64,000 nucleotides of DNA from Streptomyces sp. SKN60 (GCF_026236535.1 NZ_JAHTMW010000002.1:558001-622000); one strand, 5' to 3'. Numbered from the stretch's first letter, positions 37,462-46,862 are shown. The notes: generated by a model from the letters alone, not told the origin. Numbers and translations: made by a program.

Positions 37462-38829
37462 ATGCCCCGGCGTACGAGAAGCAGCAGCGGCCCCCGTCGC
37501 GCCGCCGTCCGGCGGGTCACCGCGCTCGCCCTCGCCCTGCTGCTCGGCGCGGGCCTCACCGCGGGCTGCGCCACCGACCCGCCCGGGCCGAGCCGTACAA
37601 CCGGCGAAGGATCCGGCGGGGTGGACCCGGCGGGGCGGCCGGTCACGCTGACGGTCGGGGTGTTCGGGGCCTTCGGGCTCAAGGAGGCCGGGCTCTACGA
37701 CACGTACATGCGGCTCCATCCCGACGTGGCGGTCCGGCAGACCTCGATCGAGCGGAACGAGAACTACTACCCGCAGCTGATCACCCATCTGGTCACCGGC
37801 TCCGGCCTCGCCGACGTGCAGGCCGTGGAGGTCGGGAACATCGCCGAGGTGGTCGGCACGCAGGGGCCGCGCCTGGTGGACCTGGGCGCGGTGCCGGGGG
37901 TGGACCGGGCGGCGTTCCTGCCGTGGAAGTGGGCGCAGGGCACCGGCCGGGACGGGCGCACGGTCGCGCTCGGCACGGACGTCGGCCCGCAGGCGGTCTG
38001 CTACCGCAAGGACCTGTTCGCGCGGGCCGGGCTGCCGACCGGCCGGGCGGAGGTGGGGCGGCTGTGGGCCGGGGACTGGCGGCGGTTCCTGGCGGCGGGG
38101 CGGCGGTTCGCGGCGAAGGCGCCGGCCGGGACGGCGTTCACGGACTCGGCGTCCGGGGTCCTCTCGGCGGTCGTCAGCAGCAACCCCCGGCGCTTCTACG
38201 ACGAGCGGGGCGCCCTCGTGATCGGCTCCGACCCGGGCGTACGGGAGGCCTGGGACCTCGCCGCGGCCTTCGCCCGGCAGGGGCTCACGGCCCGGCTGCA
38301 GCAGTTCACGCCCGGCTGGGACCAGGGCTTCGCGAACGGGGCCTTCGCGACCGTGGTGTGCCCGGCCTGGATGCTCGGCTACATCGAGGACAAGGCGGGC
38401 CCGGCGGGGCGGGGCCGCTGGGACGTGGCGGCGGCGCCCCGGCCGGGCAACCGGGGCGGTTCCTTCCTGGTCGTCCCCAAGGCCGGCCCGCACCGGGCGG
38501 AGGCGGCCGAGCTCGCCGCCTGGCTGACCGCCCCGGCCCAGCAGGCCCGGGTCTTCGCCCGCCGGGGCAGCTTCCCGAGCGCCTCCGCCGCGCACGCCCT
38601 GCCGTCGGTGGCCGGCGCCCGCCATCCGTACTTCGGCGACACCCCGGTGGGCGCGATCTTCGGGGCGGCGGCCCGCGGCGTGCCGTCGGCGCCGATCGGC
38701 CCGAAGGAGGGCCTGGTCGCCCAGCTCCTGACCGACGGCGGCATGCTCCTGGTCGACCAGACGGGTCGCGACCCGGACGAGGCCTGGGCGGACGCGCTGC
38801 GGTCGATCGACAACGCCCTGGACCGGTGA
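37462..38829 (+). CDS. Sugar ABC transporter substrate-binding lipoprotein
   Basis: A 455-aa family 1 extracellular solute-binding protein. Basic N-terminus, hydrophobic run (VTALALALLLGAGLTAG) and lipobox LTAGC near residue 36. The mature protein has the maltose-binding-like pattern VTLTVGVFGAFGLKEAGLYD, then ALGTDVGPQAVCYRKDLF and FPSASAAHALPS. First gene of a three-gene importer. No ATPase is encoded nearby; Streptomyces sugar importers often share MsiK. Its place beside chitinases suggests an oligosaccharide, but the sugar is not determined. Confidence 0.9.
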   Translation: MPRRTRSSSGPRRAAVRRVTALALALLLGAGLTAGCATDPPGPSRTTGEGSGGVDPAGRPVTLTVGVFGAFGLKEAGLYDTYMRLHPDVAVRQTSIERNENYYPQLITHLVTGSGLADVQAVEVGNIAEVVGTQGPRLVDLGAVPGVDRAAFLPWKWAQGTGRDGRTVALGTDVGPQAVCYRKDLFARAGLPTGRAEVGRLWAGDWRRFLAAGRRFAAKAPAGTAFTDSASGVLSAVVSSNPRRFYDERGALVIGSDPGVREAWDLAAAFARQGLTARLQQFTPGWDQGFANGAFATVVCPAWMLGYIEDKAGPAGRGRWDVAAAPRPGNRGGSFLVVPKAGPHRAEAAELAAWLTAPAQQARVFARRGSFPSASAAHALPSVAGARHPYFGDTPVGAIFGAAARGVPSAPIGPKEGLVAQLLTDGGMLLVDQTGRDPDEAWADALRSIDNALDR

Positions 38830-39725
38830 GGGTGAGGCAGCGCGTCGACCGCTGGGTGCCGTACGGGCTCGTCGCGCCCTTCTTCGTCCTCTTCGGCGCC
38901 TTCGGGCTCTTCCCCCTCCTCTACACCGGCTGGGCGTCGCTGCACCGGGTCGAGCTGACGGCGCTCGACCGGCCCGAGTGGGTGGGCCTGCGCAACTACA
39001 CCCGGCTCGCCGAGGATCCGTACTTCTGGAACGCGCTGGGCAACACCTTCGTGATCGGCGTGCTCTCGACGGTGCCCCAGCTGCTGCTCGCGCTCGGGGT
39101 GGCGCACCTGCTCGACGCGCGGCTGCGGGCCCGCGGCTTCTTCCGGGTGGTGGCGCTCGCGCCGTACGCGACCTCGGTGGCGGCGGCGACGCTGGTGTTC
39201 GCGCTGCTCTTCGGGCGCGAACACGGGCCGGTGAACTGGGCGTTCACGGCGGCCGGGCTGGCGCCGGTGGACTGGCAGAACGGGCCGTGGGCGGCGAAGG
39301 CGGCGGTGTCGGCGATCGTGGTGTGGCGGTGGACCGGCTACAACGCGCTGATCTATCTGGCGGCGATGCAGACGGTGCCACGCGAGCTGTACGAGGCGGC
39401 GGCGCTCGACGGGGCCTCGCGGTGGCGGCGGTTCGTCCACGTCACGCTGCCGGCGCTGCGGCCGACGATCCTGTTCACGGTCGTCGTGTCGACGATCGGG
39501 GCGACCCAGCTGTTCGGCGAGCCGCTGCTGTTCGACGCCGGGACGGGGGCCTCGGGCGGGGCGGACCACCAGTTCCAGACGCTGGGGCTCTACCTGTACG
39601 AGCAGGGGTGGGTGAACCTGCATCTGGGGCGGGCCTCGGCGATCGCCTGGGTGATGCTGCTGATCCTGCTCGTCGTGTTCGGGGCGGCCCGGCTCGTGCG
39701 CTCGCGGCCCCGGGGGCGGGCCTGA
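38826..39725 (+). CDS. Sugar ABC transporter permease 1
   Basis: 299 aa, about six transmembrane helices, MalF-like. The cytoplasmic EAA loop reads ELYEAAALDGASRWRRF followed by VHVTLPALRP, which contacts the ATPase. GTG overlaps the stop of the binding-protein gene (GTGA). Confidence 0.92.
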   Translation: MRVRQRVDRWVPYGLVAPFFVLFGAFGLFPLLYTGWASLHRVELTALDRPEWVGLRNYTRLAEDPYFWNALGNTFVIGVLSTVPQLLLALGVAHLLDARLRARGFFRVVALAPYATSVAAATLVFALLFGREHGPVNWAFTAAGLAPVDWQNGPWAAKAAVSAIVVWRWTGYNALIYLAAMQTVPRELYEAAALDGASRWRRFVHVTLPALRPTILFTVVVSTIGATQLFGEPLLFDAGTGASGGADHQFQTLGLYLYEQGWVNLHLGRASAIAWVMLLILLVVFGAARLVRSRPRGRA

Positions 39726-40567
39726 TGCGGGGCGAGCGGGGTCAGGGGGGCGAGCGGGCGGGCTGGGGCACGTACACCCTGCTCCTGCTGTTCTGCGCGG
39801 TCTCCCTCTTCCCGCTGCTGTGGGCGGGGGTGGCGGCATCGCGGACGACCACCCGGCTCGCGCACACCCCGCCGCCGCTGCGCTTCGGCCGGAACCTGCC
39901 GGAGCACCTGGCCGTGGCCTGGACCGACGCCCGCCTCGGCGCGGCGCTCTTCAACACGCTGCTCGTGGCGGGGCTGGTCGCGGCGGGCACGGTCCTGGTG
40001 GCGACCCTGGCCGGTTTCGCCTTCGCGCGGCTGCGGTTCCGCTTCCGGGGCGCGCTGTTCGCCCTTGTGGTGGGGACGATGCTGATCCCGCCGCAGCTCG
40101 GCGTCGTACCGCTGTATCTGCTCGTGGCCCGGCTGCAATGGACGGACGAGCTGCGGGCGGTGGTGCTGCCAGGACTCGTGTCGGCGTTCGGGGTGTTCTT
40201 CATGCGGCAGCACCTGCTGCGCGCGCTGCCGGCCGAACTGGTCGAGGCGGCGCGGATGGACGGGGCGGGACCGCTGCGGATCGTGTGGCACGTGGTGTTC
40301 CCGGCGGCCCGTCCGGCGATGGCGGTGCTCGGCACGCTGACCTTCGTGGCGGCCTGGAACGACTTCTTCTGGCCGGTGCTCGTGCTGACCCAGACGGGCA
40401 GTCCGACGGTGCAGGTGGCGCTGACCGGTCTGGGCCGCGGTTACATCCCGGACCGCTCGGTGGTGATGGCGGGCGCGCTGCTCGGCACGGTGCCGCTGCT
40501 GCTCGTGTTCGCGGTGCTCGGGCGGCTGGTGGTGGGTGGGGTGATGCGGGGCGCCGTGAAGGGGTGA
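39725..40567 (+). CDS. Sugar ABC transporter permease 2
   Basis: 280 aa, about six helices, MalG-like. EAA loop: ELVEAARMDGAGPLRIVWHV with VFPAARPAMAVLG after it. Start and previous stop share one base (TGATG). It completes the importer with the two upstream genes. Confidence 0.92.
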   Translation: MRGERGQGGERAGWGTYTLLLLFCAVSLFPLLWAGVAASRTTTRLAHTPPPLRFGRNLPEHLAVAWTDARLGAALFNTLLVAGLVAAGTVLVATLAGFAFARLRFRFRGALFALVVGTMLIPPQLGVVPLYLLVARLQWTDELRAVVLPGLVSAFGVFFMRQHLLRALPAELVEAARMDGAGPLRIVWHVVFPAARPAMAVLGTLTFVAAWNDFFWPVLVLTQTGSPTVQVALTGLGRGYIPDRSVVMAGALLGTVPLLLVFAVLGRLVVGGVMRGAVKG

Positions 40568-40583
40568 GCGTGGGGAGAGAGGA

Positions 40584-40627
40584 GCGCGCCCCGGACGATG
40601 GTGGGGGTGGGACCGTCCGGGGCGCGC
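40584..40627. terminator. Bidirectional terminator between permease and chitinase
   Basis: A 14-bp perfect stem (GCGCGCCCCGGACG / CGTCCGGGGCGCGC) with a 16-base loop between convergent genes. Confidence 0.85.
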
Positions 40628-40666
40628 GGTGTGGGGGGCCAGGGGTGGACTCGGTGGCCTGGGGTG

Positions 40667-42151
40667 TTACTTGTAGGCGCCGAAGGCCTTGGTGAAGGCC
40701 AGCGGCTGCTGGAGGATCGAGGAGCAGGTCGGGTCGGCGTAGTTCACGGCGCCGGACGCGCACTGCTTGTCGCGGGTCGCCGACCACATCGCCAGCCAGC
40801 CGATGCCCTTGGACTTGGCGAAGTCCACGAGCTGGGTGGCGTCGTCGACCTTGAAGATCTCGGACGAGACGTCATTGACGCCGATCATCGGGGTGACGGC
40901 GACGGCCTTCCAGGCGGCCGCGTCGGAGAGCCCGAGGACGCCCTTGATCTGGGCCTGGGTGGCGGTGGCGGCCTGGATCGCGTACGTGCCCATGTCGCCG
41001 CTGTAGGCCGGTCCGTAGTCCATCGCCATGATGTTCACGGCGTCGACCCGGACGCCGTTGCGCTTCGCGTCGGCGATCAGGTCCACGCCCGGCTGGGTCA
41101 GGCCCTCGGGCATGACGGGCAGGGTGAACGACACGTTCAGGCCCGGGTGGGACTTCTGGAGCTGCGCGATGGCCTGGGAGCGGCGGGAGTTGGCGGCGGT
41201 GTCGGGGAGCGCGGCGCCCTCGATGTCGAAGTCGACCTTGGTGAGCTTGTACTGGTCGACGACCTTGCCGTACGCGGCGGCCAGCGCGTCCGCGGTCGAG
41301 CAGTTGAGCGCCAGCTCGTGCCCGGCGGCCCCGCCGAACGACACCCGCACGTCCCCGCCCTTGGCGCGCAGTGCCCCGATCTGCGCGGCGACCTTGTCCG
41401 AGGCGAGGTCGGTGACCCCGCCCCAGAGCGGGGCGCAGCTGCCGCCGGAGGTGATGAAGGCGAGGTTGAACTCCTTGACGCCGGTCGCGTCGACGGTGGA
41501 GAGGAGGTCGTACGCGGGGTAGAGGGAGGTGTCGACGTACGGCGCGAACTTCGCGGAGCCGCTGGTCGGGGGCGGAGTGGTCGTGGTGGGGGTGGGCGTC
41601 GGGGTGACGGTCCTGGTGGGCGTGGGCGTGGGCGTCGGGCTGGCCGTCTTGGTGGGCGTCGGGCTCGGGGTGGGCGCGGTGGTCGTGGGACGCCCGGTGG
41701 GGGTGGGCGCGGGGCCGCCGGCGGCGCAGCTGGCCTTGTTGATGAGGCAGTTGACGGGGTCCCCGGCCTGCCCGGACGCGGAGGTCACGAACCCGACGGT
41801 GACGGACTGCCCGGGCGCGAGCTGCCGGTTCCAGCTCGCGGGCTTCACGGTGACGTGCCGCCCGGACACGGTGTGCTCACCGTTCCACAGCGACCCGATC
41901 GTGGTCCCCTCCGGCAGGTCGAACTCCAGCGTCCAGTCCGACTGCGGCGCGTCGGTCTCGTTGGTGACGACGTACTGCCCGGTGTAGCCGCCGGTCCAGG
42001 AGCTCGTCCTGGTGTAGGCCGCGCCGACGGACGCGGCCTGCGCGGTCCCGGAGAGCGCGGACGCCGCGCCCCCGATGACAGCCGCGGCCACGACCGCCCC
42101 GATCGCCTTGGTCCTGACGCTCGCCTTGCGCCGGTGTGCGCTGGTGCCCAT
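40667..42151 (-). CDS. Secreted chitinase, CBM2 + GH18
   Basis: 494 aa. Signal peptide ~1-39 ending GTAQA-A. Residues ~41-142 are a family 2 carbohydrate-binding domain (SSWTGGYTGQYVVTNET, then SDWTLEFDLP). A Thr-Pro linker covers ~148-198. The C-terminal GH18 barrel (~200-494) has the catalytic VDFDIEG (D307, D309, E311) and the substrate tunnel residues MAMDYGP. ATG 42151 is chosen because the signal peptide follows; an upstream ATG-like frame to 42229 adds an implausible leader. No dre-like site is found upstream, unlike the second chitinase. Confidence 0.93.
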   Translation of the reverse strand: MGTSAHRRKASVRTKAIGAVVAAAVIGGAASALSGTAQAASVGAAYTRTSSWTGGYTGQYVVTNETDAPQSDWTLEFDLPEGTTIGSLWNGEHTVSGRHVTVKPASWNRQLAPGQSVTVGFVTSASGQAGDPVNCLINKASCAAGGPAPTPTGRPTTTAPTPSPTPTKTASPTPTPTPTRTVTPTPTPTTTTPPPTSGSAKFAPYVDTSLYPAYDLLSTVDATGVKEFNLAFITSGGSCAPLWGGVTDLASDKVAAQIGALRAKGGDVRVSFGGAAGHELALNCSTADALAAAYGKVVDQYKLTKVDFDIEGAALPDTAANSRRSQAIAQLQKSHPGLNVSFTLPVMPEGLTQPGVDLIADAKRNGVRVDAVNIMAMDYGPAYSGDMGTYAIQAATATQAQIKGVLGLSDAAAWKAVAVTPMIGVNDVSSEIFKVDDATQLVDFAKSKGIGWLAMWSATRDKQCASGAVNYADPTCSSILQQPLAFTKAFGAYK

Positions 42152-42340
42152 CGCGTGCCTGCCTCTGTGTGCCGGGGGTGTGGAGGGTGGTGGGGTGCGG
42201 CAGCACGCTAGCGACTCGGAAACGGACAAATGCCTGATGTCGGTGCGGGGTTGGGATTCTTAGGGTCCGCTTAAGGAGGACATCGGGACGGCAAAAGGTT
42301 GCGCCGTGAAGACCCCCCGAAACCGGACTCGCGGACCCGC

Positions 42341-43720
42341 TCAGCCCTTCTGGCCGCGTCCTCGGCGGCCCGCACCCGCGCGGCGGCCGCGGCGGGGGCC
42401 CGGGGTGGGGGCGCGGCGGGCGTCGAGGGCGATCCAGATGCGGATCTCGGTGCCGCCGAGGACGGAGCGGCCGATGCGGACGTCGCCGCCGGTGGCCTCC
42501 GCCATCCGGCGGGCGATGTCGAGGCCGAGGCCGGTGGAGCCGTCGCGGCCGCTGCCCGCGCCGCGGGCGAGCGCGGCGGCGGGGTCGGGGATGCCGGGGC
42601 CGGCGTCGGAGACCAGGACGATGACGGCGTCGTCGCCGTTGTGGAGGTCCACGGAGAAGGCCGTGCCCTCCGGGGTGTGCCGGAAGACGTTGCCGAGGAG
42701 GGCGTCGAGCGCGGCGACGAGTTCGGGGCGCGCGACCGGGATGCGGACCGGACGGTCGACGCCCGCGACCCGTACCTTCCGGCCCTCGTCCTCCGCGAGC
42801 GCCGACCAGAAGTCCATCCGCTCGCGCACCACTTCCGCCGCGTCGCAGCCGGCGACCGGCGCGGTGGCCTGGGTCTGCGGCTTGGCCTCCCGGGCCGTCC
42901 GGATGATGGTGTCGACCTCGCGCTCCAGCTGCTCGACCGCGGCCCGGGTCTGCTCGGCGGCCGGGCCGGAGCCCAGCGAGGCCGCGTTGAGGCGGAGCAC
43001 GGTGAGCGGGGTGCGCAGCCGGTGGGAGAGGTCGGCGGCGAGTTCGCGCTCGTTGGCGAGGAGCTGGACGACCTGGTCGGCCATCGAGTTGAAGGCGACG
43101 GCCGCGGACTTGAGCTCCGGCGGCCCCTCCTCCCGTACCCGCGCGCCAAGCCGCCCCTCGCCGAGTTCGTGCGCGGCGCGGGCGAGTCGCTGCGCGGGCT
43201 GCACCATGCGCAGGCCGAGCCGGTCGGCGACCGCGACCGATCCGACGATCAGGGCCACGCCGACCGCGGCGAGCACCAGCCACGCCGTCGCGACGCCGTT
43301 GCTGACCTCGCCCTCGGGCACGAAGAGTTCGACGACGGCGACCTGCCCCGAGCTGACCGCGGTGGGCTGGAGCAGCACGAACCCGCCCGGCACCTCCGCG
43401 ATCGTCGCCCGCCCGAGCCGCCGCGTCGTGCCCAGGTCCTCGCCGCTCGCCCGCCGGGACCCGATCGCCTGCCCCCTGCCGGGCAGATGGACGGCGAGCC
43501 GCCCCTCCGCGCCGTCGTCGGTGGTGGCGACGGCCCGTTTTAGCTGCTCGCGGTCGGTGGTGATGGCGAGCACCGGCGCCAGGCCGGAGGCCCGCCGCTC
43601 GGCGTTGGAGAAGGCCCGGTCGCGGGCCATCTCCTTGACGACGAGCCCGAGGGGTACGGCGAAGGCGACCACGACCATCACGGTGACGGCGAGCGACACC
43701 TTGACCAGCGCCCACCTCAC
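42341..43720 (-). CDS. Sensor histidine kinase
   Basis: 459 aa. Transmembrane helix ~8-28, extracytoplasmic sensor ~30-140, second helix ~142-165, HAMP ~168-220. The phosphoacceptor H233 is in ELAADLSHRLRTPLTVLRL. The ATPase lobe has LLGNVFRHTPEG (N box), SDAGPGIPD (G1) and STGLGLDIARRM (G2). The Arg/Gly-rich C-terminal tail is unusual. GTG overlaps the regulator stop (GTGA). The signal is unknown; the chitinase lies immediately downstream on the same strand and could be a target. Confidence 0.93.
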   Translation of the reverse strand: MRWALVKVSLAVTVMVVVAFAVPLGLVVKEMARDRAFSNAERRASGLAPVLAITTDREQLKRAVATTDDGAEGRLAVHLPGRGQAIGSRRASGEDLGTTRRLGRATIAEVPGGFVLLQPTAVSSGQVAVVELFVPEGEVSNGVATAWLVLAAVGVALIVGSVAVADRLGLRMVQPAQRLARAAHELGEGRLGARVREEGPPELKSAAVAFNSMADQVVQLLANERELAADLSHRLRTPLTVLRLNAASLGSGPAAEQTRAAVEQLEREVDTIIRTAREAKPQTQATAPVAGCDAAEVVRERMDFWSALAEDEGRKVRVAGVDRPVRIPVARPELVAALDALLGNVFRHTPEGTAFSVDLHNGDDAVIVLVSDAGPGIPDPAAALARGAGSGRDGSTGLGLDIARRMAEATGGDVRIGRSVLGGTEIRIWIALDARRAPTPGPRRGRRAGAGRRGRGQKG

Positions 43721-44427
43721 GGCCGGGCCTCGGCGGCCGCGGCCGGCGGCTCCAGCTTGACGCCCACCCCGCGCAGGGTGTGCAGATAGCGGGGCCGGGC
43801 CGCCGTCTCGCCCAGTTTCCGTCGCAGCCACGACAGATGGACGTCGATGGTCTGGTCGTCCCCGTACGCCTGCTGCCACACCTCGGCGAGCAGCTCCTTG
43901 CGCGAGACGACCACCCCGGGCCGCCCGGCGAGGAAGGCGAGCAGGTCGAACTCGCGACGGGTCAGGTCGAGCGCCGCCCCGTCGAGCGCCGCCTGCCGCC
44001 TGAGCGGGTCGATGGCGAGCCCGCCGACCCGCAGCTCCCGGGACGGCGGCGCCTCGCCCGCCGAGGAGCGGGCCCGGCGCAGGACGGCGGTCATCCGCGC
44101 GGACAGGTGCTCCACGGAGAACGGCTTGGTCAGATAGTCGTCGGCCCCGTCGTTGAGCAGCCGTACGATCTCGGCCTCGTCGTCGCGCGCGGTCGCGATG
44201 ATCACCGGCACGTCGGTGATCCCGCGCAGCATCTTCAGCGCCTCGGCCCCGTCGAGATCGGGCAGCCCGAGGTCGAGGATGACCACGTCGAAGCGGAAAT
44301 GGGCGACCTCGCGCAACGCCTCCAGGGCCGTCCCGACGCTCCGCACGGTGTGGGAGGCCTCGGTGAGATGCCGGATGAGGGCGGAACGGACGAACTGGTC
44401 GTCCTCGACCACGAGCACACTTGCCAT
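43717..44427 (-). CDS. OmpR-family response regulator
   Basis: 236 aa. Receiver domain with VVEDDQ at the N-terminus and phosphoacceptor D52 (VVILDLGLPDLDG). A winged-helix DNA-binding domain covers ~140-230 (LTRREFDLLAFLAGRPGVVV, then DVHLSWLRRKLGE). Partner of the kinase encoded downstream with a 4-bp overlap. GTG 44436 is an alternative start. Confidence 0.94.
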   Translation of the reverse strand: MASVLVVEDDQFVRSALIRHLTEASHTVRSVGTALEALREVAHFRFDVVILDLGLPDLDGAEALKMLRGITDVPVIIATARDDEAEIVRLLNDGADDYLTKPFSVEHLSARMTAVLRRARSSAGEAPPSRELRVGGLAIDPLRRQAALDGAALDLTRREFDLLAFLAGRPGVVVSRKELLAEVWQQAYGDDQTIDVHLSWLRRKLGETAARPRYLHTLRGVGVKLEPPAAAAEARP

Positions 44428-44488
44428 GGCCCGCACCGTACGCCATCCGGGGGACAGCGGGACGGCCGGCGGATGGCAGGATGACCCG

Positions 44489-45028
44489 GTGCGAAGAGGT
44501 CTGGTTCACGCCCTGGCGTGGTCGCTCGCCACGGGCGCGGCGGTCACCCTCTCCTGGTGGGGGGTGCACACGGTGCTGGCCGGCACGGTCTACGACCCGC
44601 CGCGCGCGCTGCCCATCCCGTCCGGCGCCACGGGCTCGGACGGCGCCTCGATCGGCGCGCCCACCTCGGCCGCGACCCCGTCGGCGCCCACGGCCACCCC
44701 CTCCGCCGGCCCGGGCACCGGCATCCCGTCGCAGCCGCCGACCACTGCCCCGGCCGCGCCCCGGCAGCCGGCCTCCGCGAAGCCGCCGGCGGACACGAGC
44801 GGCAACGTGAAGAGTTACGGCACGGACGGCGGCCGGGCCGTCTTCGATCTGGGCCCGTCCTCGGCGGAACTGGTGAACGCGACGCCCGAGTCGGGCTGGC
44901 AGATGCAGGTGTGGAAGCAGCCCACCTGGATCCGGGTGACCTTCACCAAGGACGGGCGGGAGATCTCCGTCTTCTGCCTGTGGCACGACTCGGCGCCGCG
45001 CGTGGAGATCGACGAACGCGCTGTCTGA
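44489..45028 (+). CDS. Membrane-anchored protein with Pro/Ala/Thr linker, unknown function
   Basis: 179 aa. One N-terminal helix (LVHALAWSLATGAAVTLSWW), a long Ala/Pro/Thr/Ser linker (~48-105), and a C-terminal globular part of ~70 residues (GGRAVFDLGPSSAELVNATP, then WIRVTFTKDGREISVFCLW). The globular part probably lies outside the membrane. GTG 44489; CAGGA upstream. It is divergent from the two-component system and may be sensed or controlled by it. No family recognised. Confidence 0.75.
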   Translation: MRRGLVHALAWSLATGAAVTLSWWGVHTVLAGTVYDPPRALPIPSGATGSDGASIGAPTSAATPSAPTATPSAGPGTGIPSQPPTTAPAAPRQPASAKPPADTSGNVKSYGTDGGRAVFDLGPSSAELVNATPESGWQMQVWKQPTWIRVTFTKDGREISVFCLWHDSAPRVEIDERAV

Positions 45029-45036
45029 CTGCCTGA

Positions 45037-45903
45037 TCAGCGGAAGACGGAGGCGGGCGGTACGGGTGAGGGCTTGGCGCCGGCGTCGGTGACCGCGGCC
45101 GCCCCGCCGGTGAAGTCGGCGAGCGCCCGCCCGTGCTCCACCCGCCCCGGGTGCGGGTCGGTCGCGACCCGCCGGGTCAGCTCGGCCACCGGCAGCACGC
45201 GGTCGGAGGCGAGCAGTACGGCGTTGCCGAAGCGGCGCCCGCGCAGCACGGTCGGGTCGGCGGCGAGCGCGAGCTCCGGGAAGACGGCGGCGGCGGTCGC
45301 GATCTGGCCGCGGAGATGGGCCAGCGGCGGGCCGTCGGCGAGGTTGGCCGCGTAGAAGCCGCCGGGCCGCAGCACCCTGCGCACCTCGGCGAGGAACTCC
45401 GTACTGGTCAGATGCGCGGGGGTACGGGCGCCGCTGAACACGTCGGCGATGATCAGGTCGGCCCAGCCGTCCTGGACCTTGCCGAGCCCGGCGCGCGCGT
45501 CGGTCGAACGGACCCGGATCCTGGCCCCCGCGTCGAGCGGCAGCTCCCGCCGCACGAGCTGCACGAGCGGCCCGTCCAGCTCGACGATCTGCTGGGTCGA
45601 GCGCGGGCGGGTGGCCGCCACGTACCGGGCGAGGGTGAAGGCGCCGCCGCCGAGGTGCACGACCTGGACCGGCCGGTTCGCCGGCGCGACGAGGTCGGCG
45701 ATGTGGCCGAGGCGCCGCTGGTACTCGAAGGACAGGTACGCGGGGTCGTCGAGGTCCACGTGCGACTGCGGGGCGCCGTCGATCAGCAGCGTCCAGCCCC
45801 GCGCCCGCTCCCGGTCGGGTATGAGCTCCGCGAGCCCGCCGTCCACCTGCTCGACGACCGCCGCAGCCTCCGCCGCCCGCTCCCGCTGTCTGTTCCTGGC
45901 CAC
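45037..45903 (-). CDS. Spermidine synthase-like methyltransferase-fold protein
   Basis: 288 aa. Nucleotide-binding Rossmann motif VVHLGGGAFTLARYVA, then VELDGPLVQLVRREL and the acidic LIIADVFSGARTPAHLTSTE, as in the spermidine-synthase superfamily. The N-terminal part has SHVDLDDPAYLSFEYQRRL, which in true aminopropyltransferases binds the substrate. Many actinobacterial members do not make spermidine. GTG 45903 is chosen; GAGGG lies very close to it, so the start is uncertain. Confidence 0.83.
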   Translation of the reverse strand: MARNRQRERAAEAAAVVEQVDGGLAELIPDRERARGWTLLIDGAPQSHVDLDDPAYLSFEYQRRLGHIADLVAPANRPVQVVHLGGGAFTLARYVAATRPRSTQQIVELDGPLVQLVRRELPLDAGARIRVRSTDARAGLGKVQDGWADLIIADVFSGARTPAHLTSTEFLAEVRRVLRPGGFYAANLADGPPLAHLRGQIATAAAVFPELALAADPTVLRGRRFGNAVLLASDRVLPVAELTRRVATDPHPGRVEHGRALADFTGGAAAVTDAGAKPSPVPPASVFR

Positions 45904-45944
45904 GCCCTCATTATCGACGCAGGTGACGACCAGCTGCGCCCCGG

Positions 45945-46080
45945 TAGGGGCGCGGGGAACTGCGCGAGCAACCACGACGGCGCCGCACCCAGCCTACGGA
46001 CGGCCGGACCCCAGGGGCGCGGGACTGTGACACTTGCGGCTCCGCCGCGTGGGCACGAGCAACCACGACGGCGCCGCACC
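45945..46080. repeat. Streptomyces-type intergenic repeat, two copies
   Basis: A 25-bp unit occurs perfectly at 45965-45989 and 46056-46080 (begins CGAGCAACCACGACGGCGCC). AGGGGCGCGGG...ACTG occurs before each copy. It resembles the GGGGCGCGGGGAACTGCGCG elements scattered between Streptomyces genes. Function unknown. Confidence 0.8.
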
Positions 46081-46117
46081 AACCCACCGGCGGCACCCAC
46101 CCCCGCCCCTCAAACCG

Positions 46118-46636
46118 TCAGCGACACCCATCCGCCGCCTCGATCAACCGTGCCGCCTGCCCGAGCGCCTCCCGCAACATCGCCGGGTCCGTGACCTCAC
46201 CGCTGTCGCCGGGCGGCAACAGCCAGTCGGCGGGGCGCGGAGTGGCGCCGTCCGGGCCCGGGAGCTCCGGCGGCTCCGGGATCCGCAGCCCGCGCCCGTC
46301 CGTCCTCGTACACGCGCTGCCCGGCATGTCCCAGCCCGCCGCGGTGCCCGGCGGCACCAGGAAGCCGAGCGTGTCGCAGGCCCCGTCGTGCAGCACCGGG
46401 CCGACCGCCGGGGCGCCGCCGCGGCGCAGGATGTCCACGGCCTCCAGGCCCTGCCGGGCCGGCACGGTCACCAGGTCGCAGGGCGCGGCGACGTCCGGCC
46501 CGGCCGTCCGGACGGCTTCGCCGGGGGACGCGCTCGCGTCCGCCGTGGGGGTGTGCCGCTCGGTCGACGCCTGCGAGGCGGACGGCGCCTGCGCGGCGAC
46601 CGGCCCGATGGCTCCGGCTTCCACCATTTCCACCAT
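46118..46636 (-). CDS. Small protein resembling primase/polymerase N-terminal-type domain
   Basis: 172 aa. After a disordered ~55-residue start, residues ~60-160 read PCDLVTVPARQGLEAVDILR, then VGPVLHDGACDTLGFLVPPG and ADWLLPPGD. The pattern resembles small Streptomyces proteins annotated as bifunctional DNA primase/polymerase N-terminal domains and the protein at 54513. No catalytic Asp motif is visible, so it may only bind a ligand. ATG 46636 has GAGGAGGG upstream. It is divergent from a HTH/TPR regulator. Confidence 0.68.
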   Translation of the reverse strand: MVEMVEAGAIGPVAAQAPSASQASTERHTPTADASASPGEAVRTAGPDVAAPCDLVTVPARQGLEAVDILRRGGAPAVGPVLHDGACDTLGFLVPPGTAAGWDMPGSACTRTDGRGLRIPEPPELPGPDGATPRPADWLLPPGDSGEVTDPAMLREALGQAARLIEAADGCR

Positions 46637-46862
46637 GGGACCCTCCTCGTTTTCGAAGAGGAGACACGTTCCGTCTCTCCACATGGTTCAACGCCGCTCC
46701 CCGTCAACGGCTACGGCGGCACGCCGCCGCAAAGGATGGCAGTTCATGGCAGATCGCGTACGAGATATCCGATTTGTTGCCAAACCCAGCGTGGGCGACC
46801 GGTCACAGCAGGTACGTTCTTGCCCCGCCGGAACACCGGCAGCACCAGGAGAGGGCTCGGCC

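Noticed and set aside
43721..44986. Extension of the sensor kinase to an earlier start
   Set aside because: It would overlap the whole response regulator; the GTGA coupling at 43717-43720 is typical.
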